64,000 nucleotides of DNA from an uncultured Pseudomonadales bacterium. Its GTDB lineage: Bacteria > Pseudomonadota > Gammaproteobacteria > Pseudomonadales > Cellvibrionaceae. Position numbers and translations under genes: made by a program. This document shows positions 19,326 to 25,607 of the stretch, in pieces (the stretch's first letter is position 1; the number at the start of each line of letters is the position of its first letter). The stretch covers positions 124,001 through 188,000 of the forward strand of contig CANLBN010000007.1 of assembly GCA_947488935.1 (NCBI GenBank), read 5' to 3'. The notes beneath the pieces are model-generated. The model made no database searches, was not told the origin of the DNA, and saw only the letters and a program-made list of their open reading frames with translations.

Positions 19326-20780
19326 ATGCTTCGCGCTCTTACCTTTTTGGTATCTATTTGTTCACTTTTCCTTGTTTCTTCTCTTGTTTTTGCCTCCGAT
19401 GCTAGTGCCATAGCAGGGAGCAGCCGATACGATTTAACGACATCATCAATAGGGTATATTTGCTTAGTGGTATTCGCCATTGCCTATGCTCTGGTGATTG
19501 GTGAAGAGTACTTACACCTGCGAAAATCAAAACCTGTTTTACTGGCAGCGGGAATTATCTGGACACTCATTGCTATTTATTATGCTAACCGTGGTTATGA
19601 CTCCATCGTTGAAGAAGCGCTGCGACATAACCTGCTTGAATATGCCGAATTATTGCTCTTCTTATTGGTCGCCATGACTTATATCTCTGCACTTGAAGAG
19701 CGCAGAATGTTCGACTGGCTACGTGTATGGCTGGTCTCGCGTGGTTTGGGTTATAGGCAACTATTTTGGACAACGGGTGTACTTGCGTTTTTTATCTCAC
19801 CCATAGCCGATAACCTAACAACTGCATTAGTTATGTGCGCTGTTGTATTGGCCGTTGGTGGTAAAAACAAAAACTTTGTTAGCCTTGCCTGTATTAATAT
19901 TGTTGTTGCGGCTAACGCCGGTGGTGCATTTAGTCCCTTTGGCGATATTACAACCTTAATGGTTTGGCAAAAGGGCTTGGTGCCATTTCAGCAGTTCTTC
20001 GTTTTATTTTTGCCTTCCGTTGTTAACTTTCTTATTCCTGCGGCCATCATGACCTTTTTTATTACGAAAGGTAAGCCAGTATTAGAGGAAGGCGAAGGCC
20101 GTGTCGAAATGAAGCGCGGTGCTAAGCGTATGGCCGTGTTCTTTTTGTTGACGATTATGACGGCAATTATTGGTCATAGCTTTTTACACTTGCCACCGGT
20201 TTTTGGCATGATGACAGGGCTTGCTTACCTACAATTTTTTGGCTACTTCTTAAAGCGTACACTGCCAAGCTCACTAGATCGCAAGCGCAGGTTTTATCAA
20301 GATAACCCAGAAAAACTAGATGAGCTCAACAAAATTACCGAGTTTAACGTGTTTAGTCATATTCAACGTGCCGAGTGGGATACCTTGATGTTCTTCTACG
20401 GTGTTGTGATGTGCGTAGGTGGTCTGGGCTTTTTAGGTTACCTAGGGCTTGTATCTGAGTTGATGTATACCCAGTGGAACCCACTCTATGCCAATATTAC
20501 CGTGGGGGTGCTCTCTGCGATTGTCGATAATATTCCGGTGATGTTTGCGGTATTGACCATGAACCCTGATATGGTGCTTGGGCAATGGTTACTCGTCACA
20601 CTAACAGCCGGTGTAGGCGGTAGCTTGTTATCCATTGGCTCAGCAGCCGGTGTTGCGCTTATGGGGCAGTCAAAAGGGCAGTACACATTCTTCAGCCATT
20701 TGAAATGGGCACCAGTAATATCCCTTGGCTATATTGCTAGTATCTATTGTCACCTATGGGTTAATGCGGCCTTATTCTAA
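19326..20780 (+). CDS. nhaD: Na+/H+ antiporter NhaD
   Basis: Inner-membrane sodium/proton antiporter of the ion transporter superfamily, for sodium and pH homeostasis. The start at 19326 (MLRALTFLVSICSLF) is preferred because it begins directly with a hydrophobic signal-like segment; the upstream in-frame Met at 19239 would add a non-conserved tail. About 12 hydrophobic segments follow. Characteristic stretches are SPIADNLTTALVM and NAGGAFSPFGDITTLMVWQKG, with a late repeat AIVDNIPVMFAVLTMNPD: the two inverted-repeat loops with DN residues expected in NhaD. Length 484 is typical. Monocistronic, with a clear terminator 60 bases on. Confidence 0.92.
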   Translation: MLRALTFLVSICSLFLVSSLVFASDASAIAGSSRYDLTTSSIGYICLVVFAIAYALVIGEEYLHLRKSKPVLLAAGIIWTLIAIYYANRGYDSIVEEALRHNLLEYAELLLFLLVAMTYISALEERRMFDWLRVWLVSRGLGYRQLFWTTGVLAFFISPIADNLTTALVMCAVVLAVGGKNKNFVSLACINIVVAANAGGAFSPFGDITTLMVWQKGLVPFQQFFVLFLPSVVNFLIPAAIMTFFITKGKPVLEEGEGRVEMKRGAKRMAVFFLLTIMTAIIGHSFLHLPPVFGMMTGLAYLQFFGYFLKRTLPSSLDRKRRFYQDNPEKLDELNKITEFNVFSHIQRAEWDTLMFFYGVVMCVGGLGFLGYLGLVSELMYTQWNPLYANITVGVLSAIVDNIPVMFAVLTMNPDMVLGQWLLVTLTAGVGGSLLSIGSAAGVALMGQSKGQYTFFSHLKWAPVISLGYIASIYCHLWVNAALF

Positions 20781-20840
20781 TAAAAGATTTTAAGTTAAAT
20801 AATTTTTAACCAAATAAACAATATTCATAAAAAGAGTTAC

Positions 20841-20867
20841 AAAAAGGCTGCCTAGGTAGCCTTTTTT
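20841..20867 (+). terminator. Rho-independent terminator of nhaD
   Basis: Nine-pair stem AAAAAGGCT / AGCCTTTTT with the self-complementary loop GCCTAGGT, followed by T residues. Confidence 0.9.
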
Positions 20868-21264
20868 ATTGGGTAAAAGTAAGACAAACGTTAACATTTG
20901 TAACTCCAATAAGTTATCAAATACCAATATCTGAACCATATATAAAATGATGTATGAAAATATAGTGTTAATTAAAAATATTCAAAACCACAGCATAAGG
21001 TCTTGTGAGTAACATATTTAAGCGGCTTCTTTTTAACGCGATAAAAATTTAAGGGATTGATTCTAAAAGAAGTTTTTATAGGGTTTGAGTACATAGAAGA
21101 CCCCTTTGTGGTCTCGTTATACAAAATGGCTTCTTTTCTACAGTAAATGCTTTTTTAAACAAGTGTTATAAGTTGTTGAGTTTGATATGATTTAGTGAAA
21201 ATTAATAGCAGAAAGCCGATGGTTTAGTATGTTGCATAGTCGGAATTCTGCCTAATATACTGTT
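20868..21264. other. About 400-base gap before the cassette array
   Basis: No gene was found. The stretch contains CTTCTTTT near 21022 and its complement AAAAGAAG near 21067. It also contains an imperfect inverted repeat 21208-21219 / 21240-21251 (10 of 12 pairs, 20-base loop) just before the first small gene. Neither shows the TAAC...GTTA boxes of an attC site. I do not recognise an attI site or a Pc promoter, and no integrase gene lies here. Confidence 0.6.
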
Positions 21265-21561
21265 ATGTTCCGTAAGAATACTATGAAAAAAAGATGGCAC
21301 GGTTCAAAAGATCAGGTGACTTATTCAGCAGAGTTGAATGGCATTAAATTTGAGTACTTTGGAAATGCAGGAGACAAAGAAACTTCTGGTGGTGGCAGTT
21401 TACTTCCTCGGCATTTTTTTAAGCCTAGATGGCAGGAGTTTTTTAAGGAGGTATTCTCTCAAAAAGACTTCGATAATATTTGTCATGCTATAAAAGCTGA
21501 ATATGAGTTATTTCAGAAAGATCCTGAGAAGTACAAGCGAAAACCTTATCAATCAAAGTAG
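21265..21561 (+). CDS. Cassette gene 1: small protein of unknown function
   Basis: A 98-residue, charged, soluble-looking protein, rich in Lys, Phe and Tyr, with a GGG turn in the middle and a basic C-terminus. No signal peptide, membrane helix or known motif. The start could be the ATG at 21265 or the one at 21283 (MKKRWHG); neither has a good Shine-Dalgarno site. It ends 26 bases before attC1, so it forms the left-most recognisable cassette. I do not recognise the family. Confidence 0.6.
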   Translation: MFRKNTMKKRWHGSKDQVTYSAELNGIKFEYFGNAGDKETSGGGSLLPRHFFKPRWQEFFKEVFSQKDFDNICHAIKAEYELFQKDPEKYKRKPYQSK

Positions 21562-21587
21562 GTAATTATGAGTTATTTTAAGCAAGA

Positions 21588-21692
21588 ACATAACAAGGCT
21601 GTCAATCGGACGGCTTTTCCGTTGCTCGTTTTTGTGATTGAATAGCACAAAATCAATCAACTACAAAGCCGCCAATTACAGCGGCGTTAAAC
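21588..21692 (+). repeat. attC1 integron recombination site
   Basis: R'' box ACATAAC and R' box GTTAAAC (fits GTTRRRY). Inside them the ends pair as TAAC/GTTA, unpaired spacer AAGG against CGGC, L box CTGT/ACAG, an extrahelical C and A, then CGGCTTT/AAAGCCG. About 105 bases in all. The single-strand hairpin with these unpaired bases is the defining attC structure. Confidence 0.85.
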
Positions 21693-21741
21693 AGCCCCTC
21701 GCGCATCGAGCGCTCCGACCCGTTAGGGCGCTTAGTAAAGT

Positions 21742-22143
21742 ATGAGAAAATTTTGGATAAAGCTAGTTGTATTTTCATGTGTGTTTATTTTAGTTAGTTT
21801 TGTATCTGAACTGATTGCTGGGAATTTATGTGGTCATATTCACTTAAGCCAAGGTATTATTTGCGGTATAACATTTTCCATTTTACTGTACGTATCCTTA
21901 ATTATGAGTGCGCTGCTCGCTTGGAAAACCGAGGTTTCTTTATCAATGTTTTCAGGGTTAATTCCGATACCAATGTTTATTTACAATGCGGTGCATATGA
22001 AGGTCACAGGAATATCTAGCCAATTGCACTCTCAAGTTATAGATATATTTCAGCATTATTTATTTTCTTATATATTGCCTTGTTTAATTGTTGCTGTAGT
22101 TGTGTCATGTGCTACAAAACTAGATCAAGCTAATGCGTCCTAA
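21742..22143 (+). CDS. Cassette gene 2: small multi-pass membrane protein
   Basis: A 133-residue hydrophobic protein with about four membrane segments (roughly residues 7-27, 37-60, 66-84 and 104-125) and short polar loops. No motif of a known transporter was seen. The stop codon TAA is the start of the TAAC box of attC2, so the gene fills its cassette to the edge. Fifty bases separate it from attC1; that spacer contains a small GC-rich hairpin and no obvious promoter. Function unknown. Confidence 0.65.
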   Translation: MRKFWIKLVVFSCVFILVSFVSELIAGNLCGHIHLSQGIICGITFSILLYVSLIMSALLAWKTEVSLSMFSGLIPIPMFIYNAVHMKVTGISSQLHSQVIDIFQHYLFSYILPCLIVAVVVSCATKLDQANAS

Positions 22144-22242
22144 CAAAGTTATCAATCCGACAGCTTTTCCGCTGCTCGTTTTTGTGCTTGAATAGCACAA
22201 AATCAATAAGCTCCAAAGCTGCGGCTTATAATGGCGTTACAT
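22138..22242 (+). repeat. attC2 integron recombination site
   Basis: Close relative of attC1 (shared CTTTTCCG, TGCTCGTTTTTGTG and GAATAGCACAAAATCAAT). R boxes TAAC/GTTA, spacer AAAG against GCCA... read on the folded strand, L box TTAT/ATAA, extrahelical C and A, then CAGCTTT/AAAGCTG. The R' box is GTTACAT, one departure from GTTRRRY. Confidence 0.85.
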
Positions 22243-23133
22243 TCTGTCAAAGCTTCGGCAAATTATTTGATGAAATCGAGTAATATGGATAGGCTTTTCA
22301 TTTTGATAGGCGTGTACTGTGTAAACAGGCCATTTTGGGCCTTGAATATTCTTCGCTATGTGAGTTAGCTTGCCTGATTGTATTAATGGTTTGGCTACAA
22401 TATCGGGGATTAATGCAATACCTAAGTGACTTAAAGTCATATCAATGGCTCCAGATAAGGTATTGCATTTTGAAAATTCATTTAACTCTACATTTTCTCT
22501 TTCATTACTTTTTAAATGAGTTACTGTTGTCTTTGCCTTTTGCCATGAGGTGGTAATCCAGCGGTGCGTAATTAATTCTTGTACAGTGGAGATGTTTCCA
22601 TTTTTACTTAGGTAGAGTGGTGTTGCACAAAATACCTCTACCAAAGACCCAATAGGTAAAGCTCTATATCCACTATCTGGAAGTTCTCCAATATGTATTG
22701 CAACATCTAAGTTATGCTCAACTAGATCGAGAGGTTTATCATCAGAAATTAGTATGGGCTCTAAGTTAGGGTACTCGCTGAGTAGCTGTTTTATTGCGGG
22801 AATAACTATTTCTGATTGTAAGCTATTTGGAAAAGTAACAGAAAAACGCCCTCTTGGATCTATTCCTGCTTCGTCTAAATCATTAAAAAGTAAAGATACT
22901 TGATCTTGCAATACATTACAGCGCTCAAGTAATTTAGAGCCTAATGCGGTTAATGAAACTTCTCTTGTTGTTCTTTTTAACAACGTTGCCCCTAACTCGG
23001 TTTCTAGTAAGCTTATTTGCTGGCTGATCGAGGATTTTGATACTTTTAAGTGTCTAGCTGCTTCAGTAAATGATCCTTTTTGCGCTACTACAGCAAAGAT
23101 CATTAAGCGGGGAATCACCTTAATATTGTTCAT
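22237..23133 (-). CDS. Cassette gene 3: LysR-family transcriptional regulator
   Basis: A 298-residue regulator. The N-terminal winged helix-turn-helix is KGSFTEAARHLKVSKSSISQQISLLE (about 19-43, the CrgA/AaeR-like LysR type), followed by TLLKRTTREVSLTALG and a periplasmic-binding-like effector domain. It is divergent from a DUF1330 gene with a 105-base shared promoter region, the usual layout for a LysR protein and its target. Unusual features are that it lies against the array direction and that its stop codon (TTA on the plus strand at 22237-22239) is exactly the first three cassette bases after the attC2 crossover G/TTA. Effector unknown. Confidence 0.92.
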   Translation of the reverse strand: MNNIKVIPRLMIFAVVAQKGSFTEAARHLKVSKSSISQQISLLETELGATLLKRTTREVSLTALGSKLLERCNVLQDQVSLLFNDLDEAGIDPRGRFSVTFPNSLQSEIVIPAIKQLLSEYPNLEPILISDDKPLDLVEHNLDVAIHIGELPDSGYRALPIGSLVEVFCATPLYLSKNGNISTVQELITHRWITTSWQKAKTTVTHLKSNERENVELNEFSKCNTLSGAIDMTLSHLGIALIPDIVAKPLIQSGKLTHIAKNIQGPKWPVYTVHAYQNEKPIHITRFHQIICRSFDRM

Positions 23134-23200
23134 TTTATATTAACAGTCTGTTTATTTATTGGCTATTGTTCTTAATTTTTCTGATGCTAGCATGGTTTAA

Positions 23201-23216
23201 GTTGTAACAAAACAAC
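23201..23216. promoter_or_regulatory. Inverted repeat GTTGT-N6-ACAAC, candidate LysR operator
   Basis: Perfect five-base arms in the shared LysR/DUF1330 intergenic region, 23 bases before the DUF1330 start. It fits the interrupted dyad (T-N11-A class) bound by LysR regulators. Confidence 0.45.
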
Positions 23217-23238
23217 TAACATTAACTGGAGATTAACT

Positions 23239-23517
23239 ATGTCAGCATATATTATCGTGGGGTTTACTCCCAAAAATACTGAGTTATTACAAGAGTATAG
23301 TGCTAAAGCAGCATCTACTATTTCTGAGTTTCAAGGGGAGTTTTTAGTAAAAGCAATATCTCAGCCATTGAATGGTAAGGTGCATCCTGAATATCAGGTT
23401 ATTATTACTTTCCCAACAAAGGAGAAAGCGGAGGGATGGTATTCTTCACCACAATACCAAAGCTTGGTTAGTCTACGTGATCAGGGCATGGATGCTAATT
23501 TCCAGCTTGTAGGCTAA
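23239..23517 (+). CDS. Cassette gene 4: DUF1330 family protein
   Basis: A 92-residue protein of the DUF1330 dimeric alpha/beta-barrel (ferredoxin-like) family: AYIIVGFTP at the start, the GEFLVKA strand and the WYSSPQYQSLVSLRDQG block. The last block corresponds to the usual W-x-S-x-x-Y-x-x-L signature. Family members are small cytoplasmic proteins with unclear enzymatic roles. The ribosome site (ACTGGAGATTAACT) is good. The gene shares a cassette with the divergent LysR gene, so it is its likely target, and it ends 20 bases before attC3. Confidence 0.88.
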   Translation: MSAYIIVGFTPKNTELLQEYSAKAASTISEFQGEFLVKAISQPLNGKVHPEYQVIITFPTKEKAEGWYSSPQYQSLVSLRDQGMDANFQLVG

Positions 23518-23536
23518 AGTGTATTCTGGTCGTTAA

Positions 23537-23647
23537 ATGTAACAAGTGCAAGCAACGGACATTTTTTGCGCGGCTTCTTTTGTGCTTTAACGCTACGCTA
23601 GCACACAACAATCCACACAAAAAATGCCGCTGTTGCTGGCGTTAACT
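23537..23647 (+). repeat. attC3 integron recombination site
   Basis: R boxes TAAC/GTTA, spacer AAGT against TGGC, L box GCAA/TTGC, extrahelical G and A, then a long CATTTTTTG/CAAAAAATG stem; about 111 bases with a variable loop. The sequence type differs from attC1, attC2 and attC5, suggesting a different source integron. Confidence 0.88.
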
Positions 23648-23664
23648 CCTTTGCGAGGGATGAT

Positions 23665-24420
23665 ATGGAAAAATTTATGAAGGGGGCAACTAGTCTAGCA
23701 AGAAACCCTCTAGGAATAATCGCTTTATTCATCGTAATGGTTTATGGAATTGCTTCTTTGGTGGCCACAAGCGATTCATTGGCTGCGCAAGACAAGTCAA
23801 TTCTTATCTACTTTCTAGCAATTTTTCCTTGTTTGGTATTGGTTTCATTTGTGTATTTGGTAGTTTCTCATTCCAATAAGCTGTATGCGCCATCAGACTT
23901 TAAAGATGAGAAAAATTACATAGATGCAATTTCTGTTGGATCAAAAGAAGAGTTAGAAGAAAAAGCGGTCAATTTTGGAAAAGAGGTAGAAAAAATTACT
24001 GGAAGTATCGAAGGCGAAATTGAAGTAAATATAGATCCGCGCACCATGGTGACAATGCAGTATGTTAACCGTTGGAACAGCCCAGATATTTTGGAAAGCA
24101 GGAAACTATTAAGTCATATTACTAAAGAAAAATTAATATCTGATAAAGAATCAAGAAGTGCTGTGATATCAATTCTAAATTTTCTGGAAGAATTATCAAT
24201 TGCAATTAATAGAAGCATAGCTGATGAAGAATTGGCTAAAGAATTCTTTCAAAGCATATTTGTAAAGATGAATGCAATGTTTCAAAGTTTTATATATGAG
24301 AGAAGAAATAGGTCAAATAGTAGAGATGTATATATAAACTTTGAGGGCACGGCTAAAAAGTGGGAAGGTGTTAACAAGTCAAGTCAGCAGGACGCCAGCC
24401 AAGCTGGCGCCTCTGCTTGA
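23665..24420 (+). CDS. Cassette gene 5: two-helix membrane anchor plus DUF4760-like domain
   Basis: A 251-residue protein. Two membrane helices (about 15-35 and 47-67) are followed by HSNKLYAPSDFKDEKNY. I recall this N-terminal module preceding various cytoplasmic domains in bacterial proteins of unknown function. A Glu/Lys-rich linker leads to a helical domain starting NRWNSPDILESRKLL and containing AVISILNFLEELSIAINRS, resembling DUF4760. The last 17 codons lie inside attC4, so the C-terminal tail (QQDASQAGASA) is encoded by the recombination site. The start at 23665 has GAGGGATGAT just upstream. A membrane-sensing or phage-defence effector role is possible but purely inferred. Confidence 0.7.
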   Translation: MEKFMKGATSLARNPLGIIALFIVMVYGIASLVATSDSLAAQDKSILIYFLAIFPCLVLVSFVYLVVSHSNKLYAPSDFKDEKNYIDAISVGSKEELEEKAVNFGKEVEKITGSIEGEIEVNIDPRTMVTMQYVNRWNSPDILESRKLLSHITKEKLISDKESRSAVISILNFLEELSIAINRSIADEELAKEFFQSIFVKMNAMFQSFIYERRNRSNSRDVYINFEGTAKKWEGVNKSSQQDASQAGASA

Positions 24421-24430
24421 GGCGTTATAG
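24369..24430 (+). repeat. attC4 integron recombination site (short type)
   Basis: Compact site of about 62 bases. R boxes TAAC/GTTA, spacer AAGT against AGGC, L box CAAG/CTTG, extrahelical T and A, and terminal stem GCCAGC/GCTGGC with a three-base loop. R' is GTTATAG. It overlaps the 3' end of the preceding gene, and the next gene begins five bases later. Confidence 0.88.
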
Positions 24431-24435
24431 CGATA

Positions 24436-24879
24436 ATGATTTTGTATAAGCCTGGTTTTATGTCTAACTCTGTATTTACAGGCCTATTTTTAATGGTTCC
24501 CATAATTCTATTGTTCACTTACTCCGCTATAAGTGAGCCTGTTTTTTTTGTAGATGGAAGCGCTGGCAATGATCTAGTGCGTGCTGGTTGGGTCTTGCTC
24601 TTTTTGTCACCTATTATCTGTTTGGTGTTTGTCGCGTTCTTTTATACATCTTCTAGAATACTATTTCTATTCAAGAAGCTAAATCTTCTAAACCATGAAT
24701 TATTTATACTATTAACATCTGTCGGCCTTAGTTGCGTATTAGCGTATGATAATTTGATATTTTTTATTTTGTTTCTATTAATATTTAGTATTTCACTATC
24801 AATAGGCACTATGGTTTGGCATTTTTTAGAGAAAAAACGTTATAACAAGTTCCAAAGTAGAACTGCGCGCTTAAGATAA
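24436..24879 (+). CDS. Cassette gene 6: small multi-pass membrane protein
   Basis: A 147-residue hydrophobic protein with about four membrane segments (roughly 10-32, 51-73, 88-104 and 107-128) and a basic C-terminal tail (EKKRYNKFQSRTARLR) that by the positive-inside rule should be cytoplasmic. The ATG at 24436 lies five bases after attC4; a second Met at 24460 is an alternative. No Shine-Dalgarno site is evident, so translation may be coupled to the upstream gene across the short attC. No known family recognised. Confidence 0.6.
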   Translation: MILYKPGFMSNSVFTGLFLMVPIILLFTYSAISEPVFFVDGSAGNDLVRAGWVLLFLSPIICLVFVAFFYTSSRILFLFKKLNLLNHELFILLTSVGLSCVLAYDNLIFFILFLLIFSISLSIGTMVWHFLEKKRYNKFQSRTARLR

Positions 24880-24912
24880 GAGAGGGCGCAATTATTTTAT
24901 TGTGAATTTGAA

Positions 24913-24973
24913 TTATCTGCCTCCGATTATTGGTAAATAGTATACAAAATAATAATTCGATGTCGGCAGATAA
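24913..24973. repeat. Inverted repeat overlapping the left end of attC5
   Basis: Perfect nine-base arms TTATCTGCC (24913-24921) and GGCAGATAA (24965-24973). The right arm takes in the TAA of the attC5 R'' box, so folding here would compete with the attC5 hairpin. Confidence 0.5.
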
Positions 24974-25069
24974 CAAGGTTGTTAACCAGAGCCTTTTCCG
25001 TTGTTTTTTTATGTTTGAATAATATAAAAGTAAACAACCATAAAGTCTCCGTTTACAACGGGGTTAGGC
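24968..25069 (+). repeat. attC5 integron recombination site
   Basis: R'' AGATAAC and R' GTTAGGC (fits GTTRRRY). R pairing TAAC/GTTA, spacer AAGG against CGGG, L box TTGT/ACAA, an extrahelical T, then an imperfect stem CTTT/AAAG. About 102 bases, of the same type as attC1 and attC2 but more diverged. Confidence 0.82.
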
Positions 25070-25092
25070 TAATTAAGGAATAAGGATTTCAT

Positions 25093-25476
25093 ATGTTTAG
25101 AAAAATGATATTGCTATGTACACTTTCATTACTTTTGGCGATTGATCTCTACGCTGGGGATTTACCTAGCCATATTATCAAGATAACGGAGCAATCAGAA
25201 GTTACCGATTTTAAGAAGCTAGACAATGCATTGGACGATCTTACAAACAGTGTAAGTGCTTGTGTAGACTCAGGGAAAAGCGACTACGAAACTTGCTCTT
25301 GCCAATTTCCAGAGAAGCTTGAGGTTCTTCAACTCACAATTGATGAAGTAACCGCCAAATATCCAAGTTGGGGGGTTGAAGGAAAAGGTCTTTATTATTA
25401 CGACAGGGAACAAAATCAATCCTCAAATATATTTATATCCACAATTTCTACCCACTTAATAGAGCAATGCAAGTAA
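25093..25476 (+). CDS. Cassette gene 7: small exported protein
   Basis: A 127-residue protein with a clear signal peptide (FRKMILLCTLSLLLAIDLYA, cleavage after YAG or LYA). The mature part is helical and charged, with a CVDSGKSDYETCSC cluster and a final Cys, enough for two disulfides in the periplasm. The ribosome site AAGGAATAAGG lies at good distance from the ATG. It follows attC5 by 23 bases, so it is the last cassette-like gene, but no attC is recognisable after it. Function unknown. Confidence 0.65.
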   Translation: MFRKMILLCTLSLLLAIDLYAGDLPSHIIKITEQSEVTDFKKLDNALDDLTNSVSACVDSGKSDYETCSCQFPEKLEVLQLTIDEVTAKYPSWGVEGKGLYYYDREQNQSSNIFISTISTHLIEQCK

Positions 25477-25565
25477 CTGAGTCTAGTCATTATTGTAAGT
25501 GGAATGAAAAAAACATGGGTTCAGGTTTAATCAGATGGCTCCCTAAGCTAAATACCTATACAGCT

Positions 25566-25604
25566 AACTACGCTTAACAAACATGGTAAGCGTAGTTACT
25601 TTTT
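25566..25604 (+). terminator. Terminator closing the cassette array
   Basis: Perfect stem AACTACGCTTA / TAAGCGTAGTT with a ten-base loop, then ACTTTTTT. It lies between the last plus-strand cassette gene and the converging 552-aa gene. The ends also read TAAC...GTTA, but there are no unpaired spacer or extrahelical bases, so it is a terminator and not an attC. Confidence 0.8.
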
Positions 25605-25607
25605 TGA

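Larger units (their letters stand above)
21265..25500 (+). mobile_element. Integron cassette array without integrase (CALIN), five attC sites
   Basis: Six consecutive small gene units are punctuated by five attC-like recombination sites (annotated separately), all in the same orientation. The genes are unrelated to each other, mostly orphan membrane or exported proteins, mostly on the plus strand, with very short gaps to the attC sites. That is the standard look of integron gene cassettes. attC1, attC2 and attC5 share one sequence type (CTTTTCCG near the left side and a related long loop), while attC3 and attC4 are of different types, which suggests cassettes from several sources. No intI is present in the window, and the last unit lacks a recognisable attC. 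The left boundary is not defined. Confidence 0.85.

Noticed and set aside
21008..21120. Possible attI or decayed attC upstream of the array
   Set aside because: A TAAC and a CGTTATAC can be found with partial pairing (CTTCTTTT with AAAAGAAG), but L boxes and spacer do not fit.
21568..21645. 25-codon frame reading into attC1
   Set aside because: It consists almost wholly of attC sequence; such frames arise by chance in attC sites.
25566..25597. TAAC...GTTA palindrome as sixth attC
   Set aside because: The stem is perfect, with no unpaired spacer, no extrahelical bases and a T tract after it. It is a terminator.
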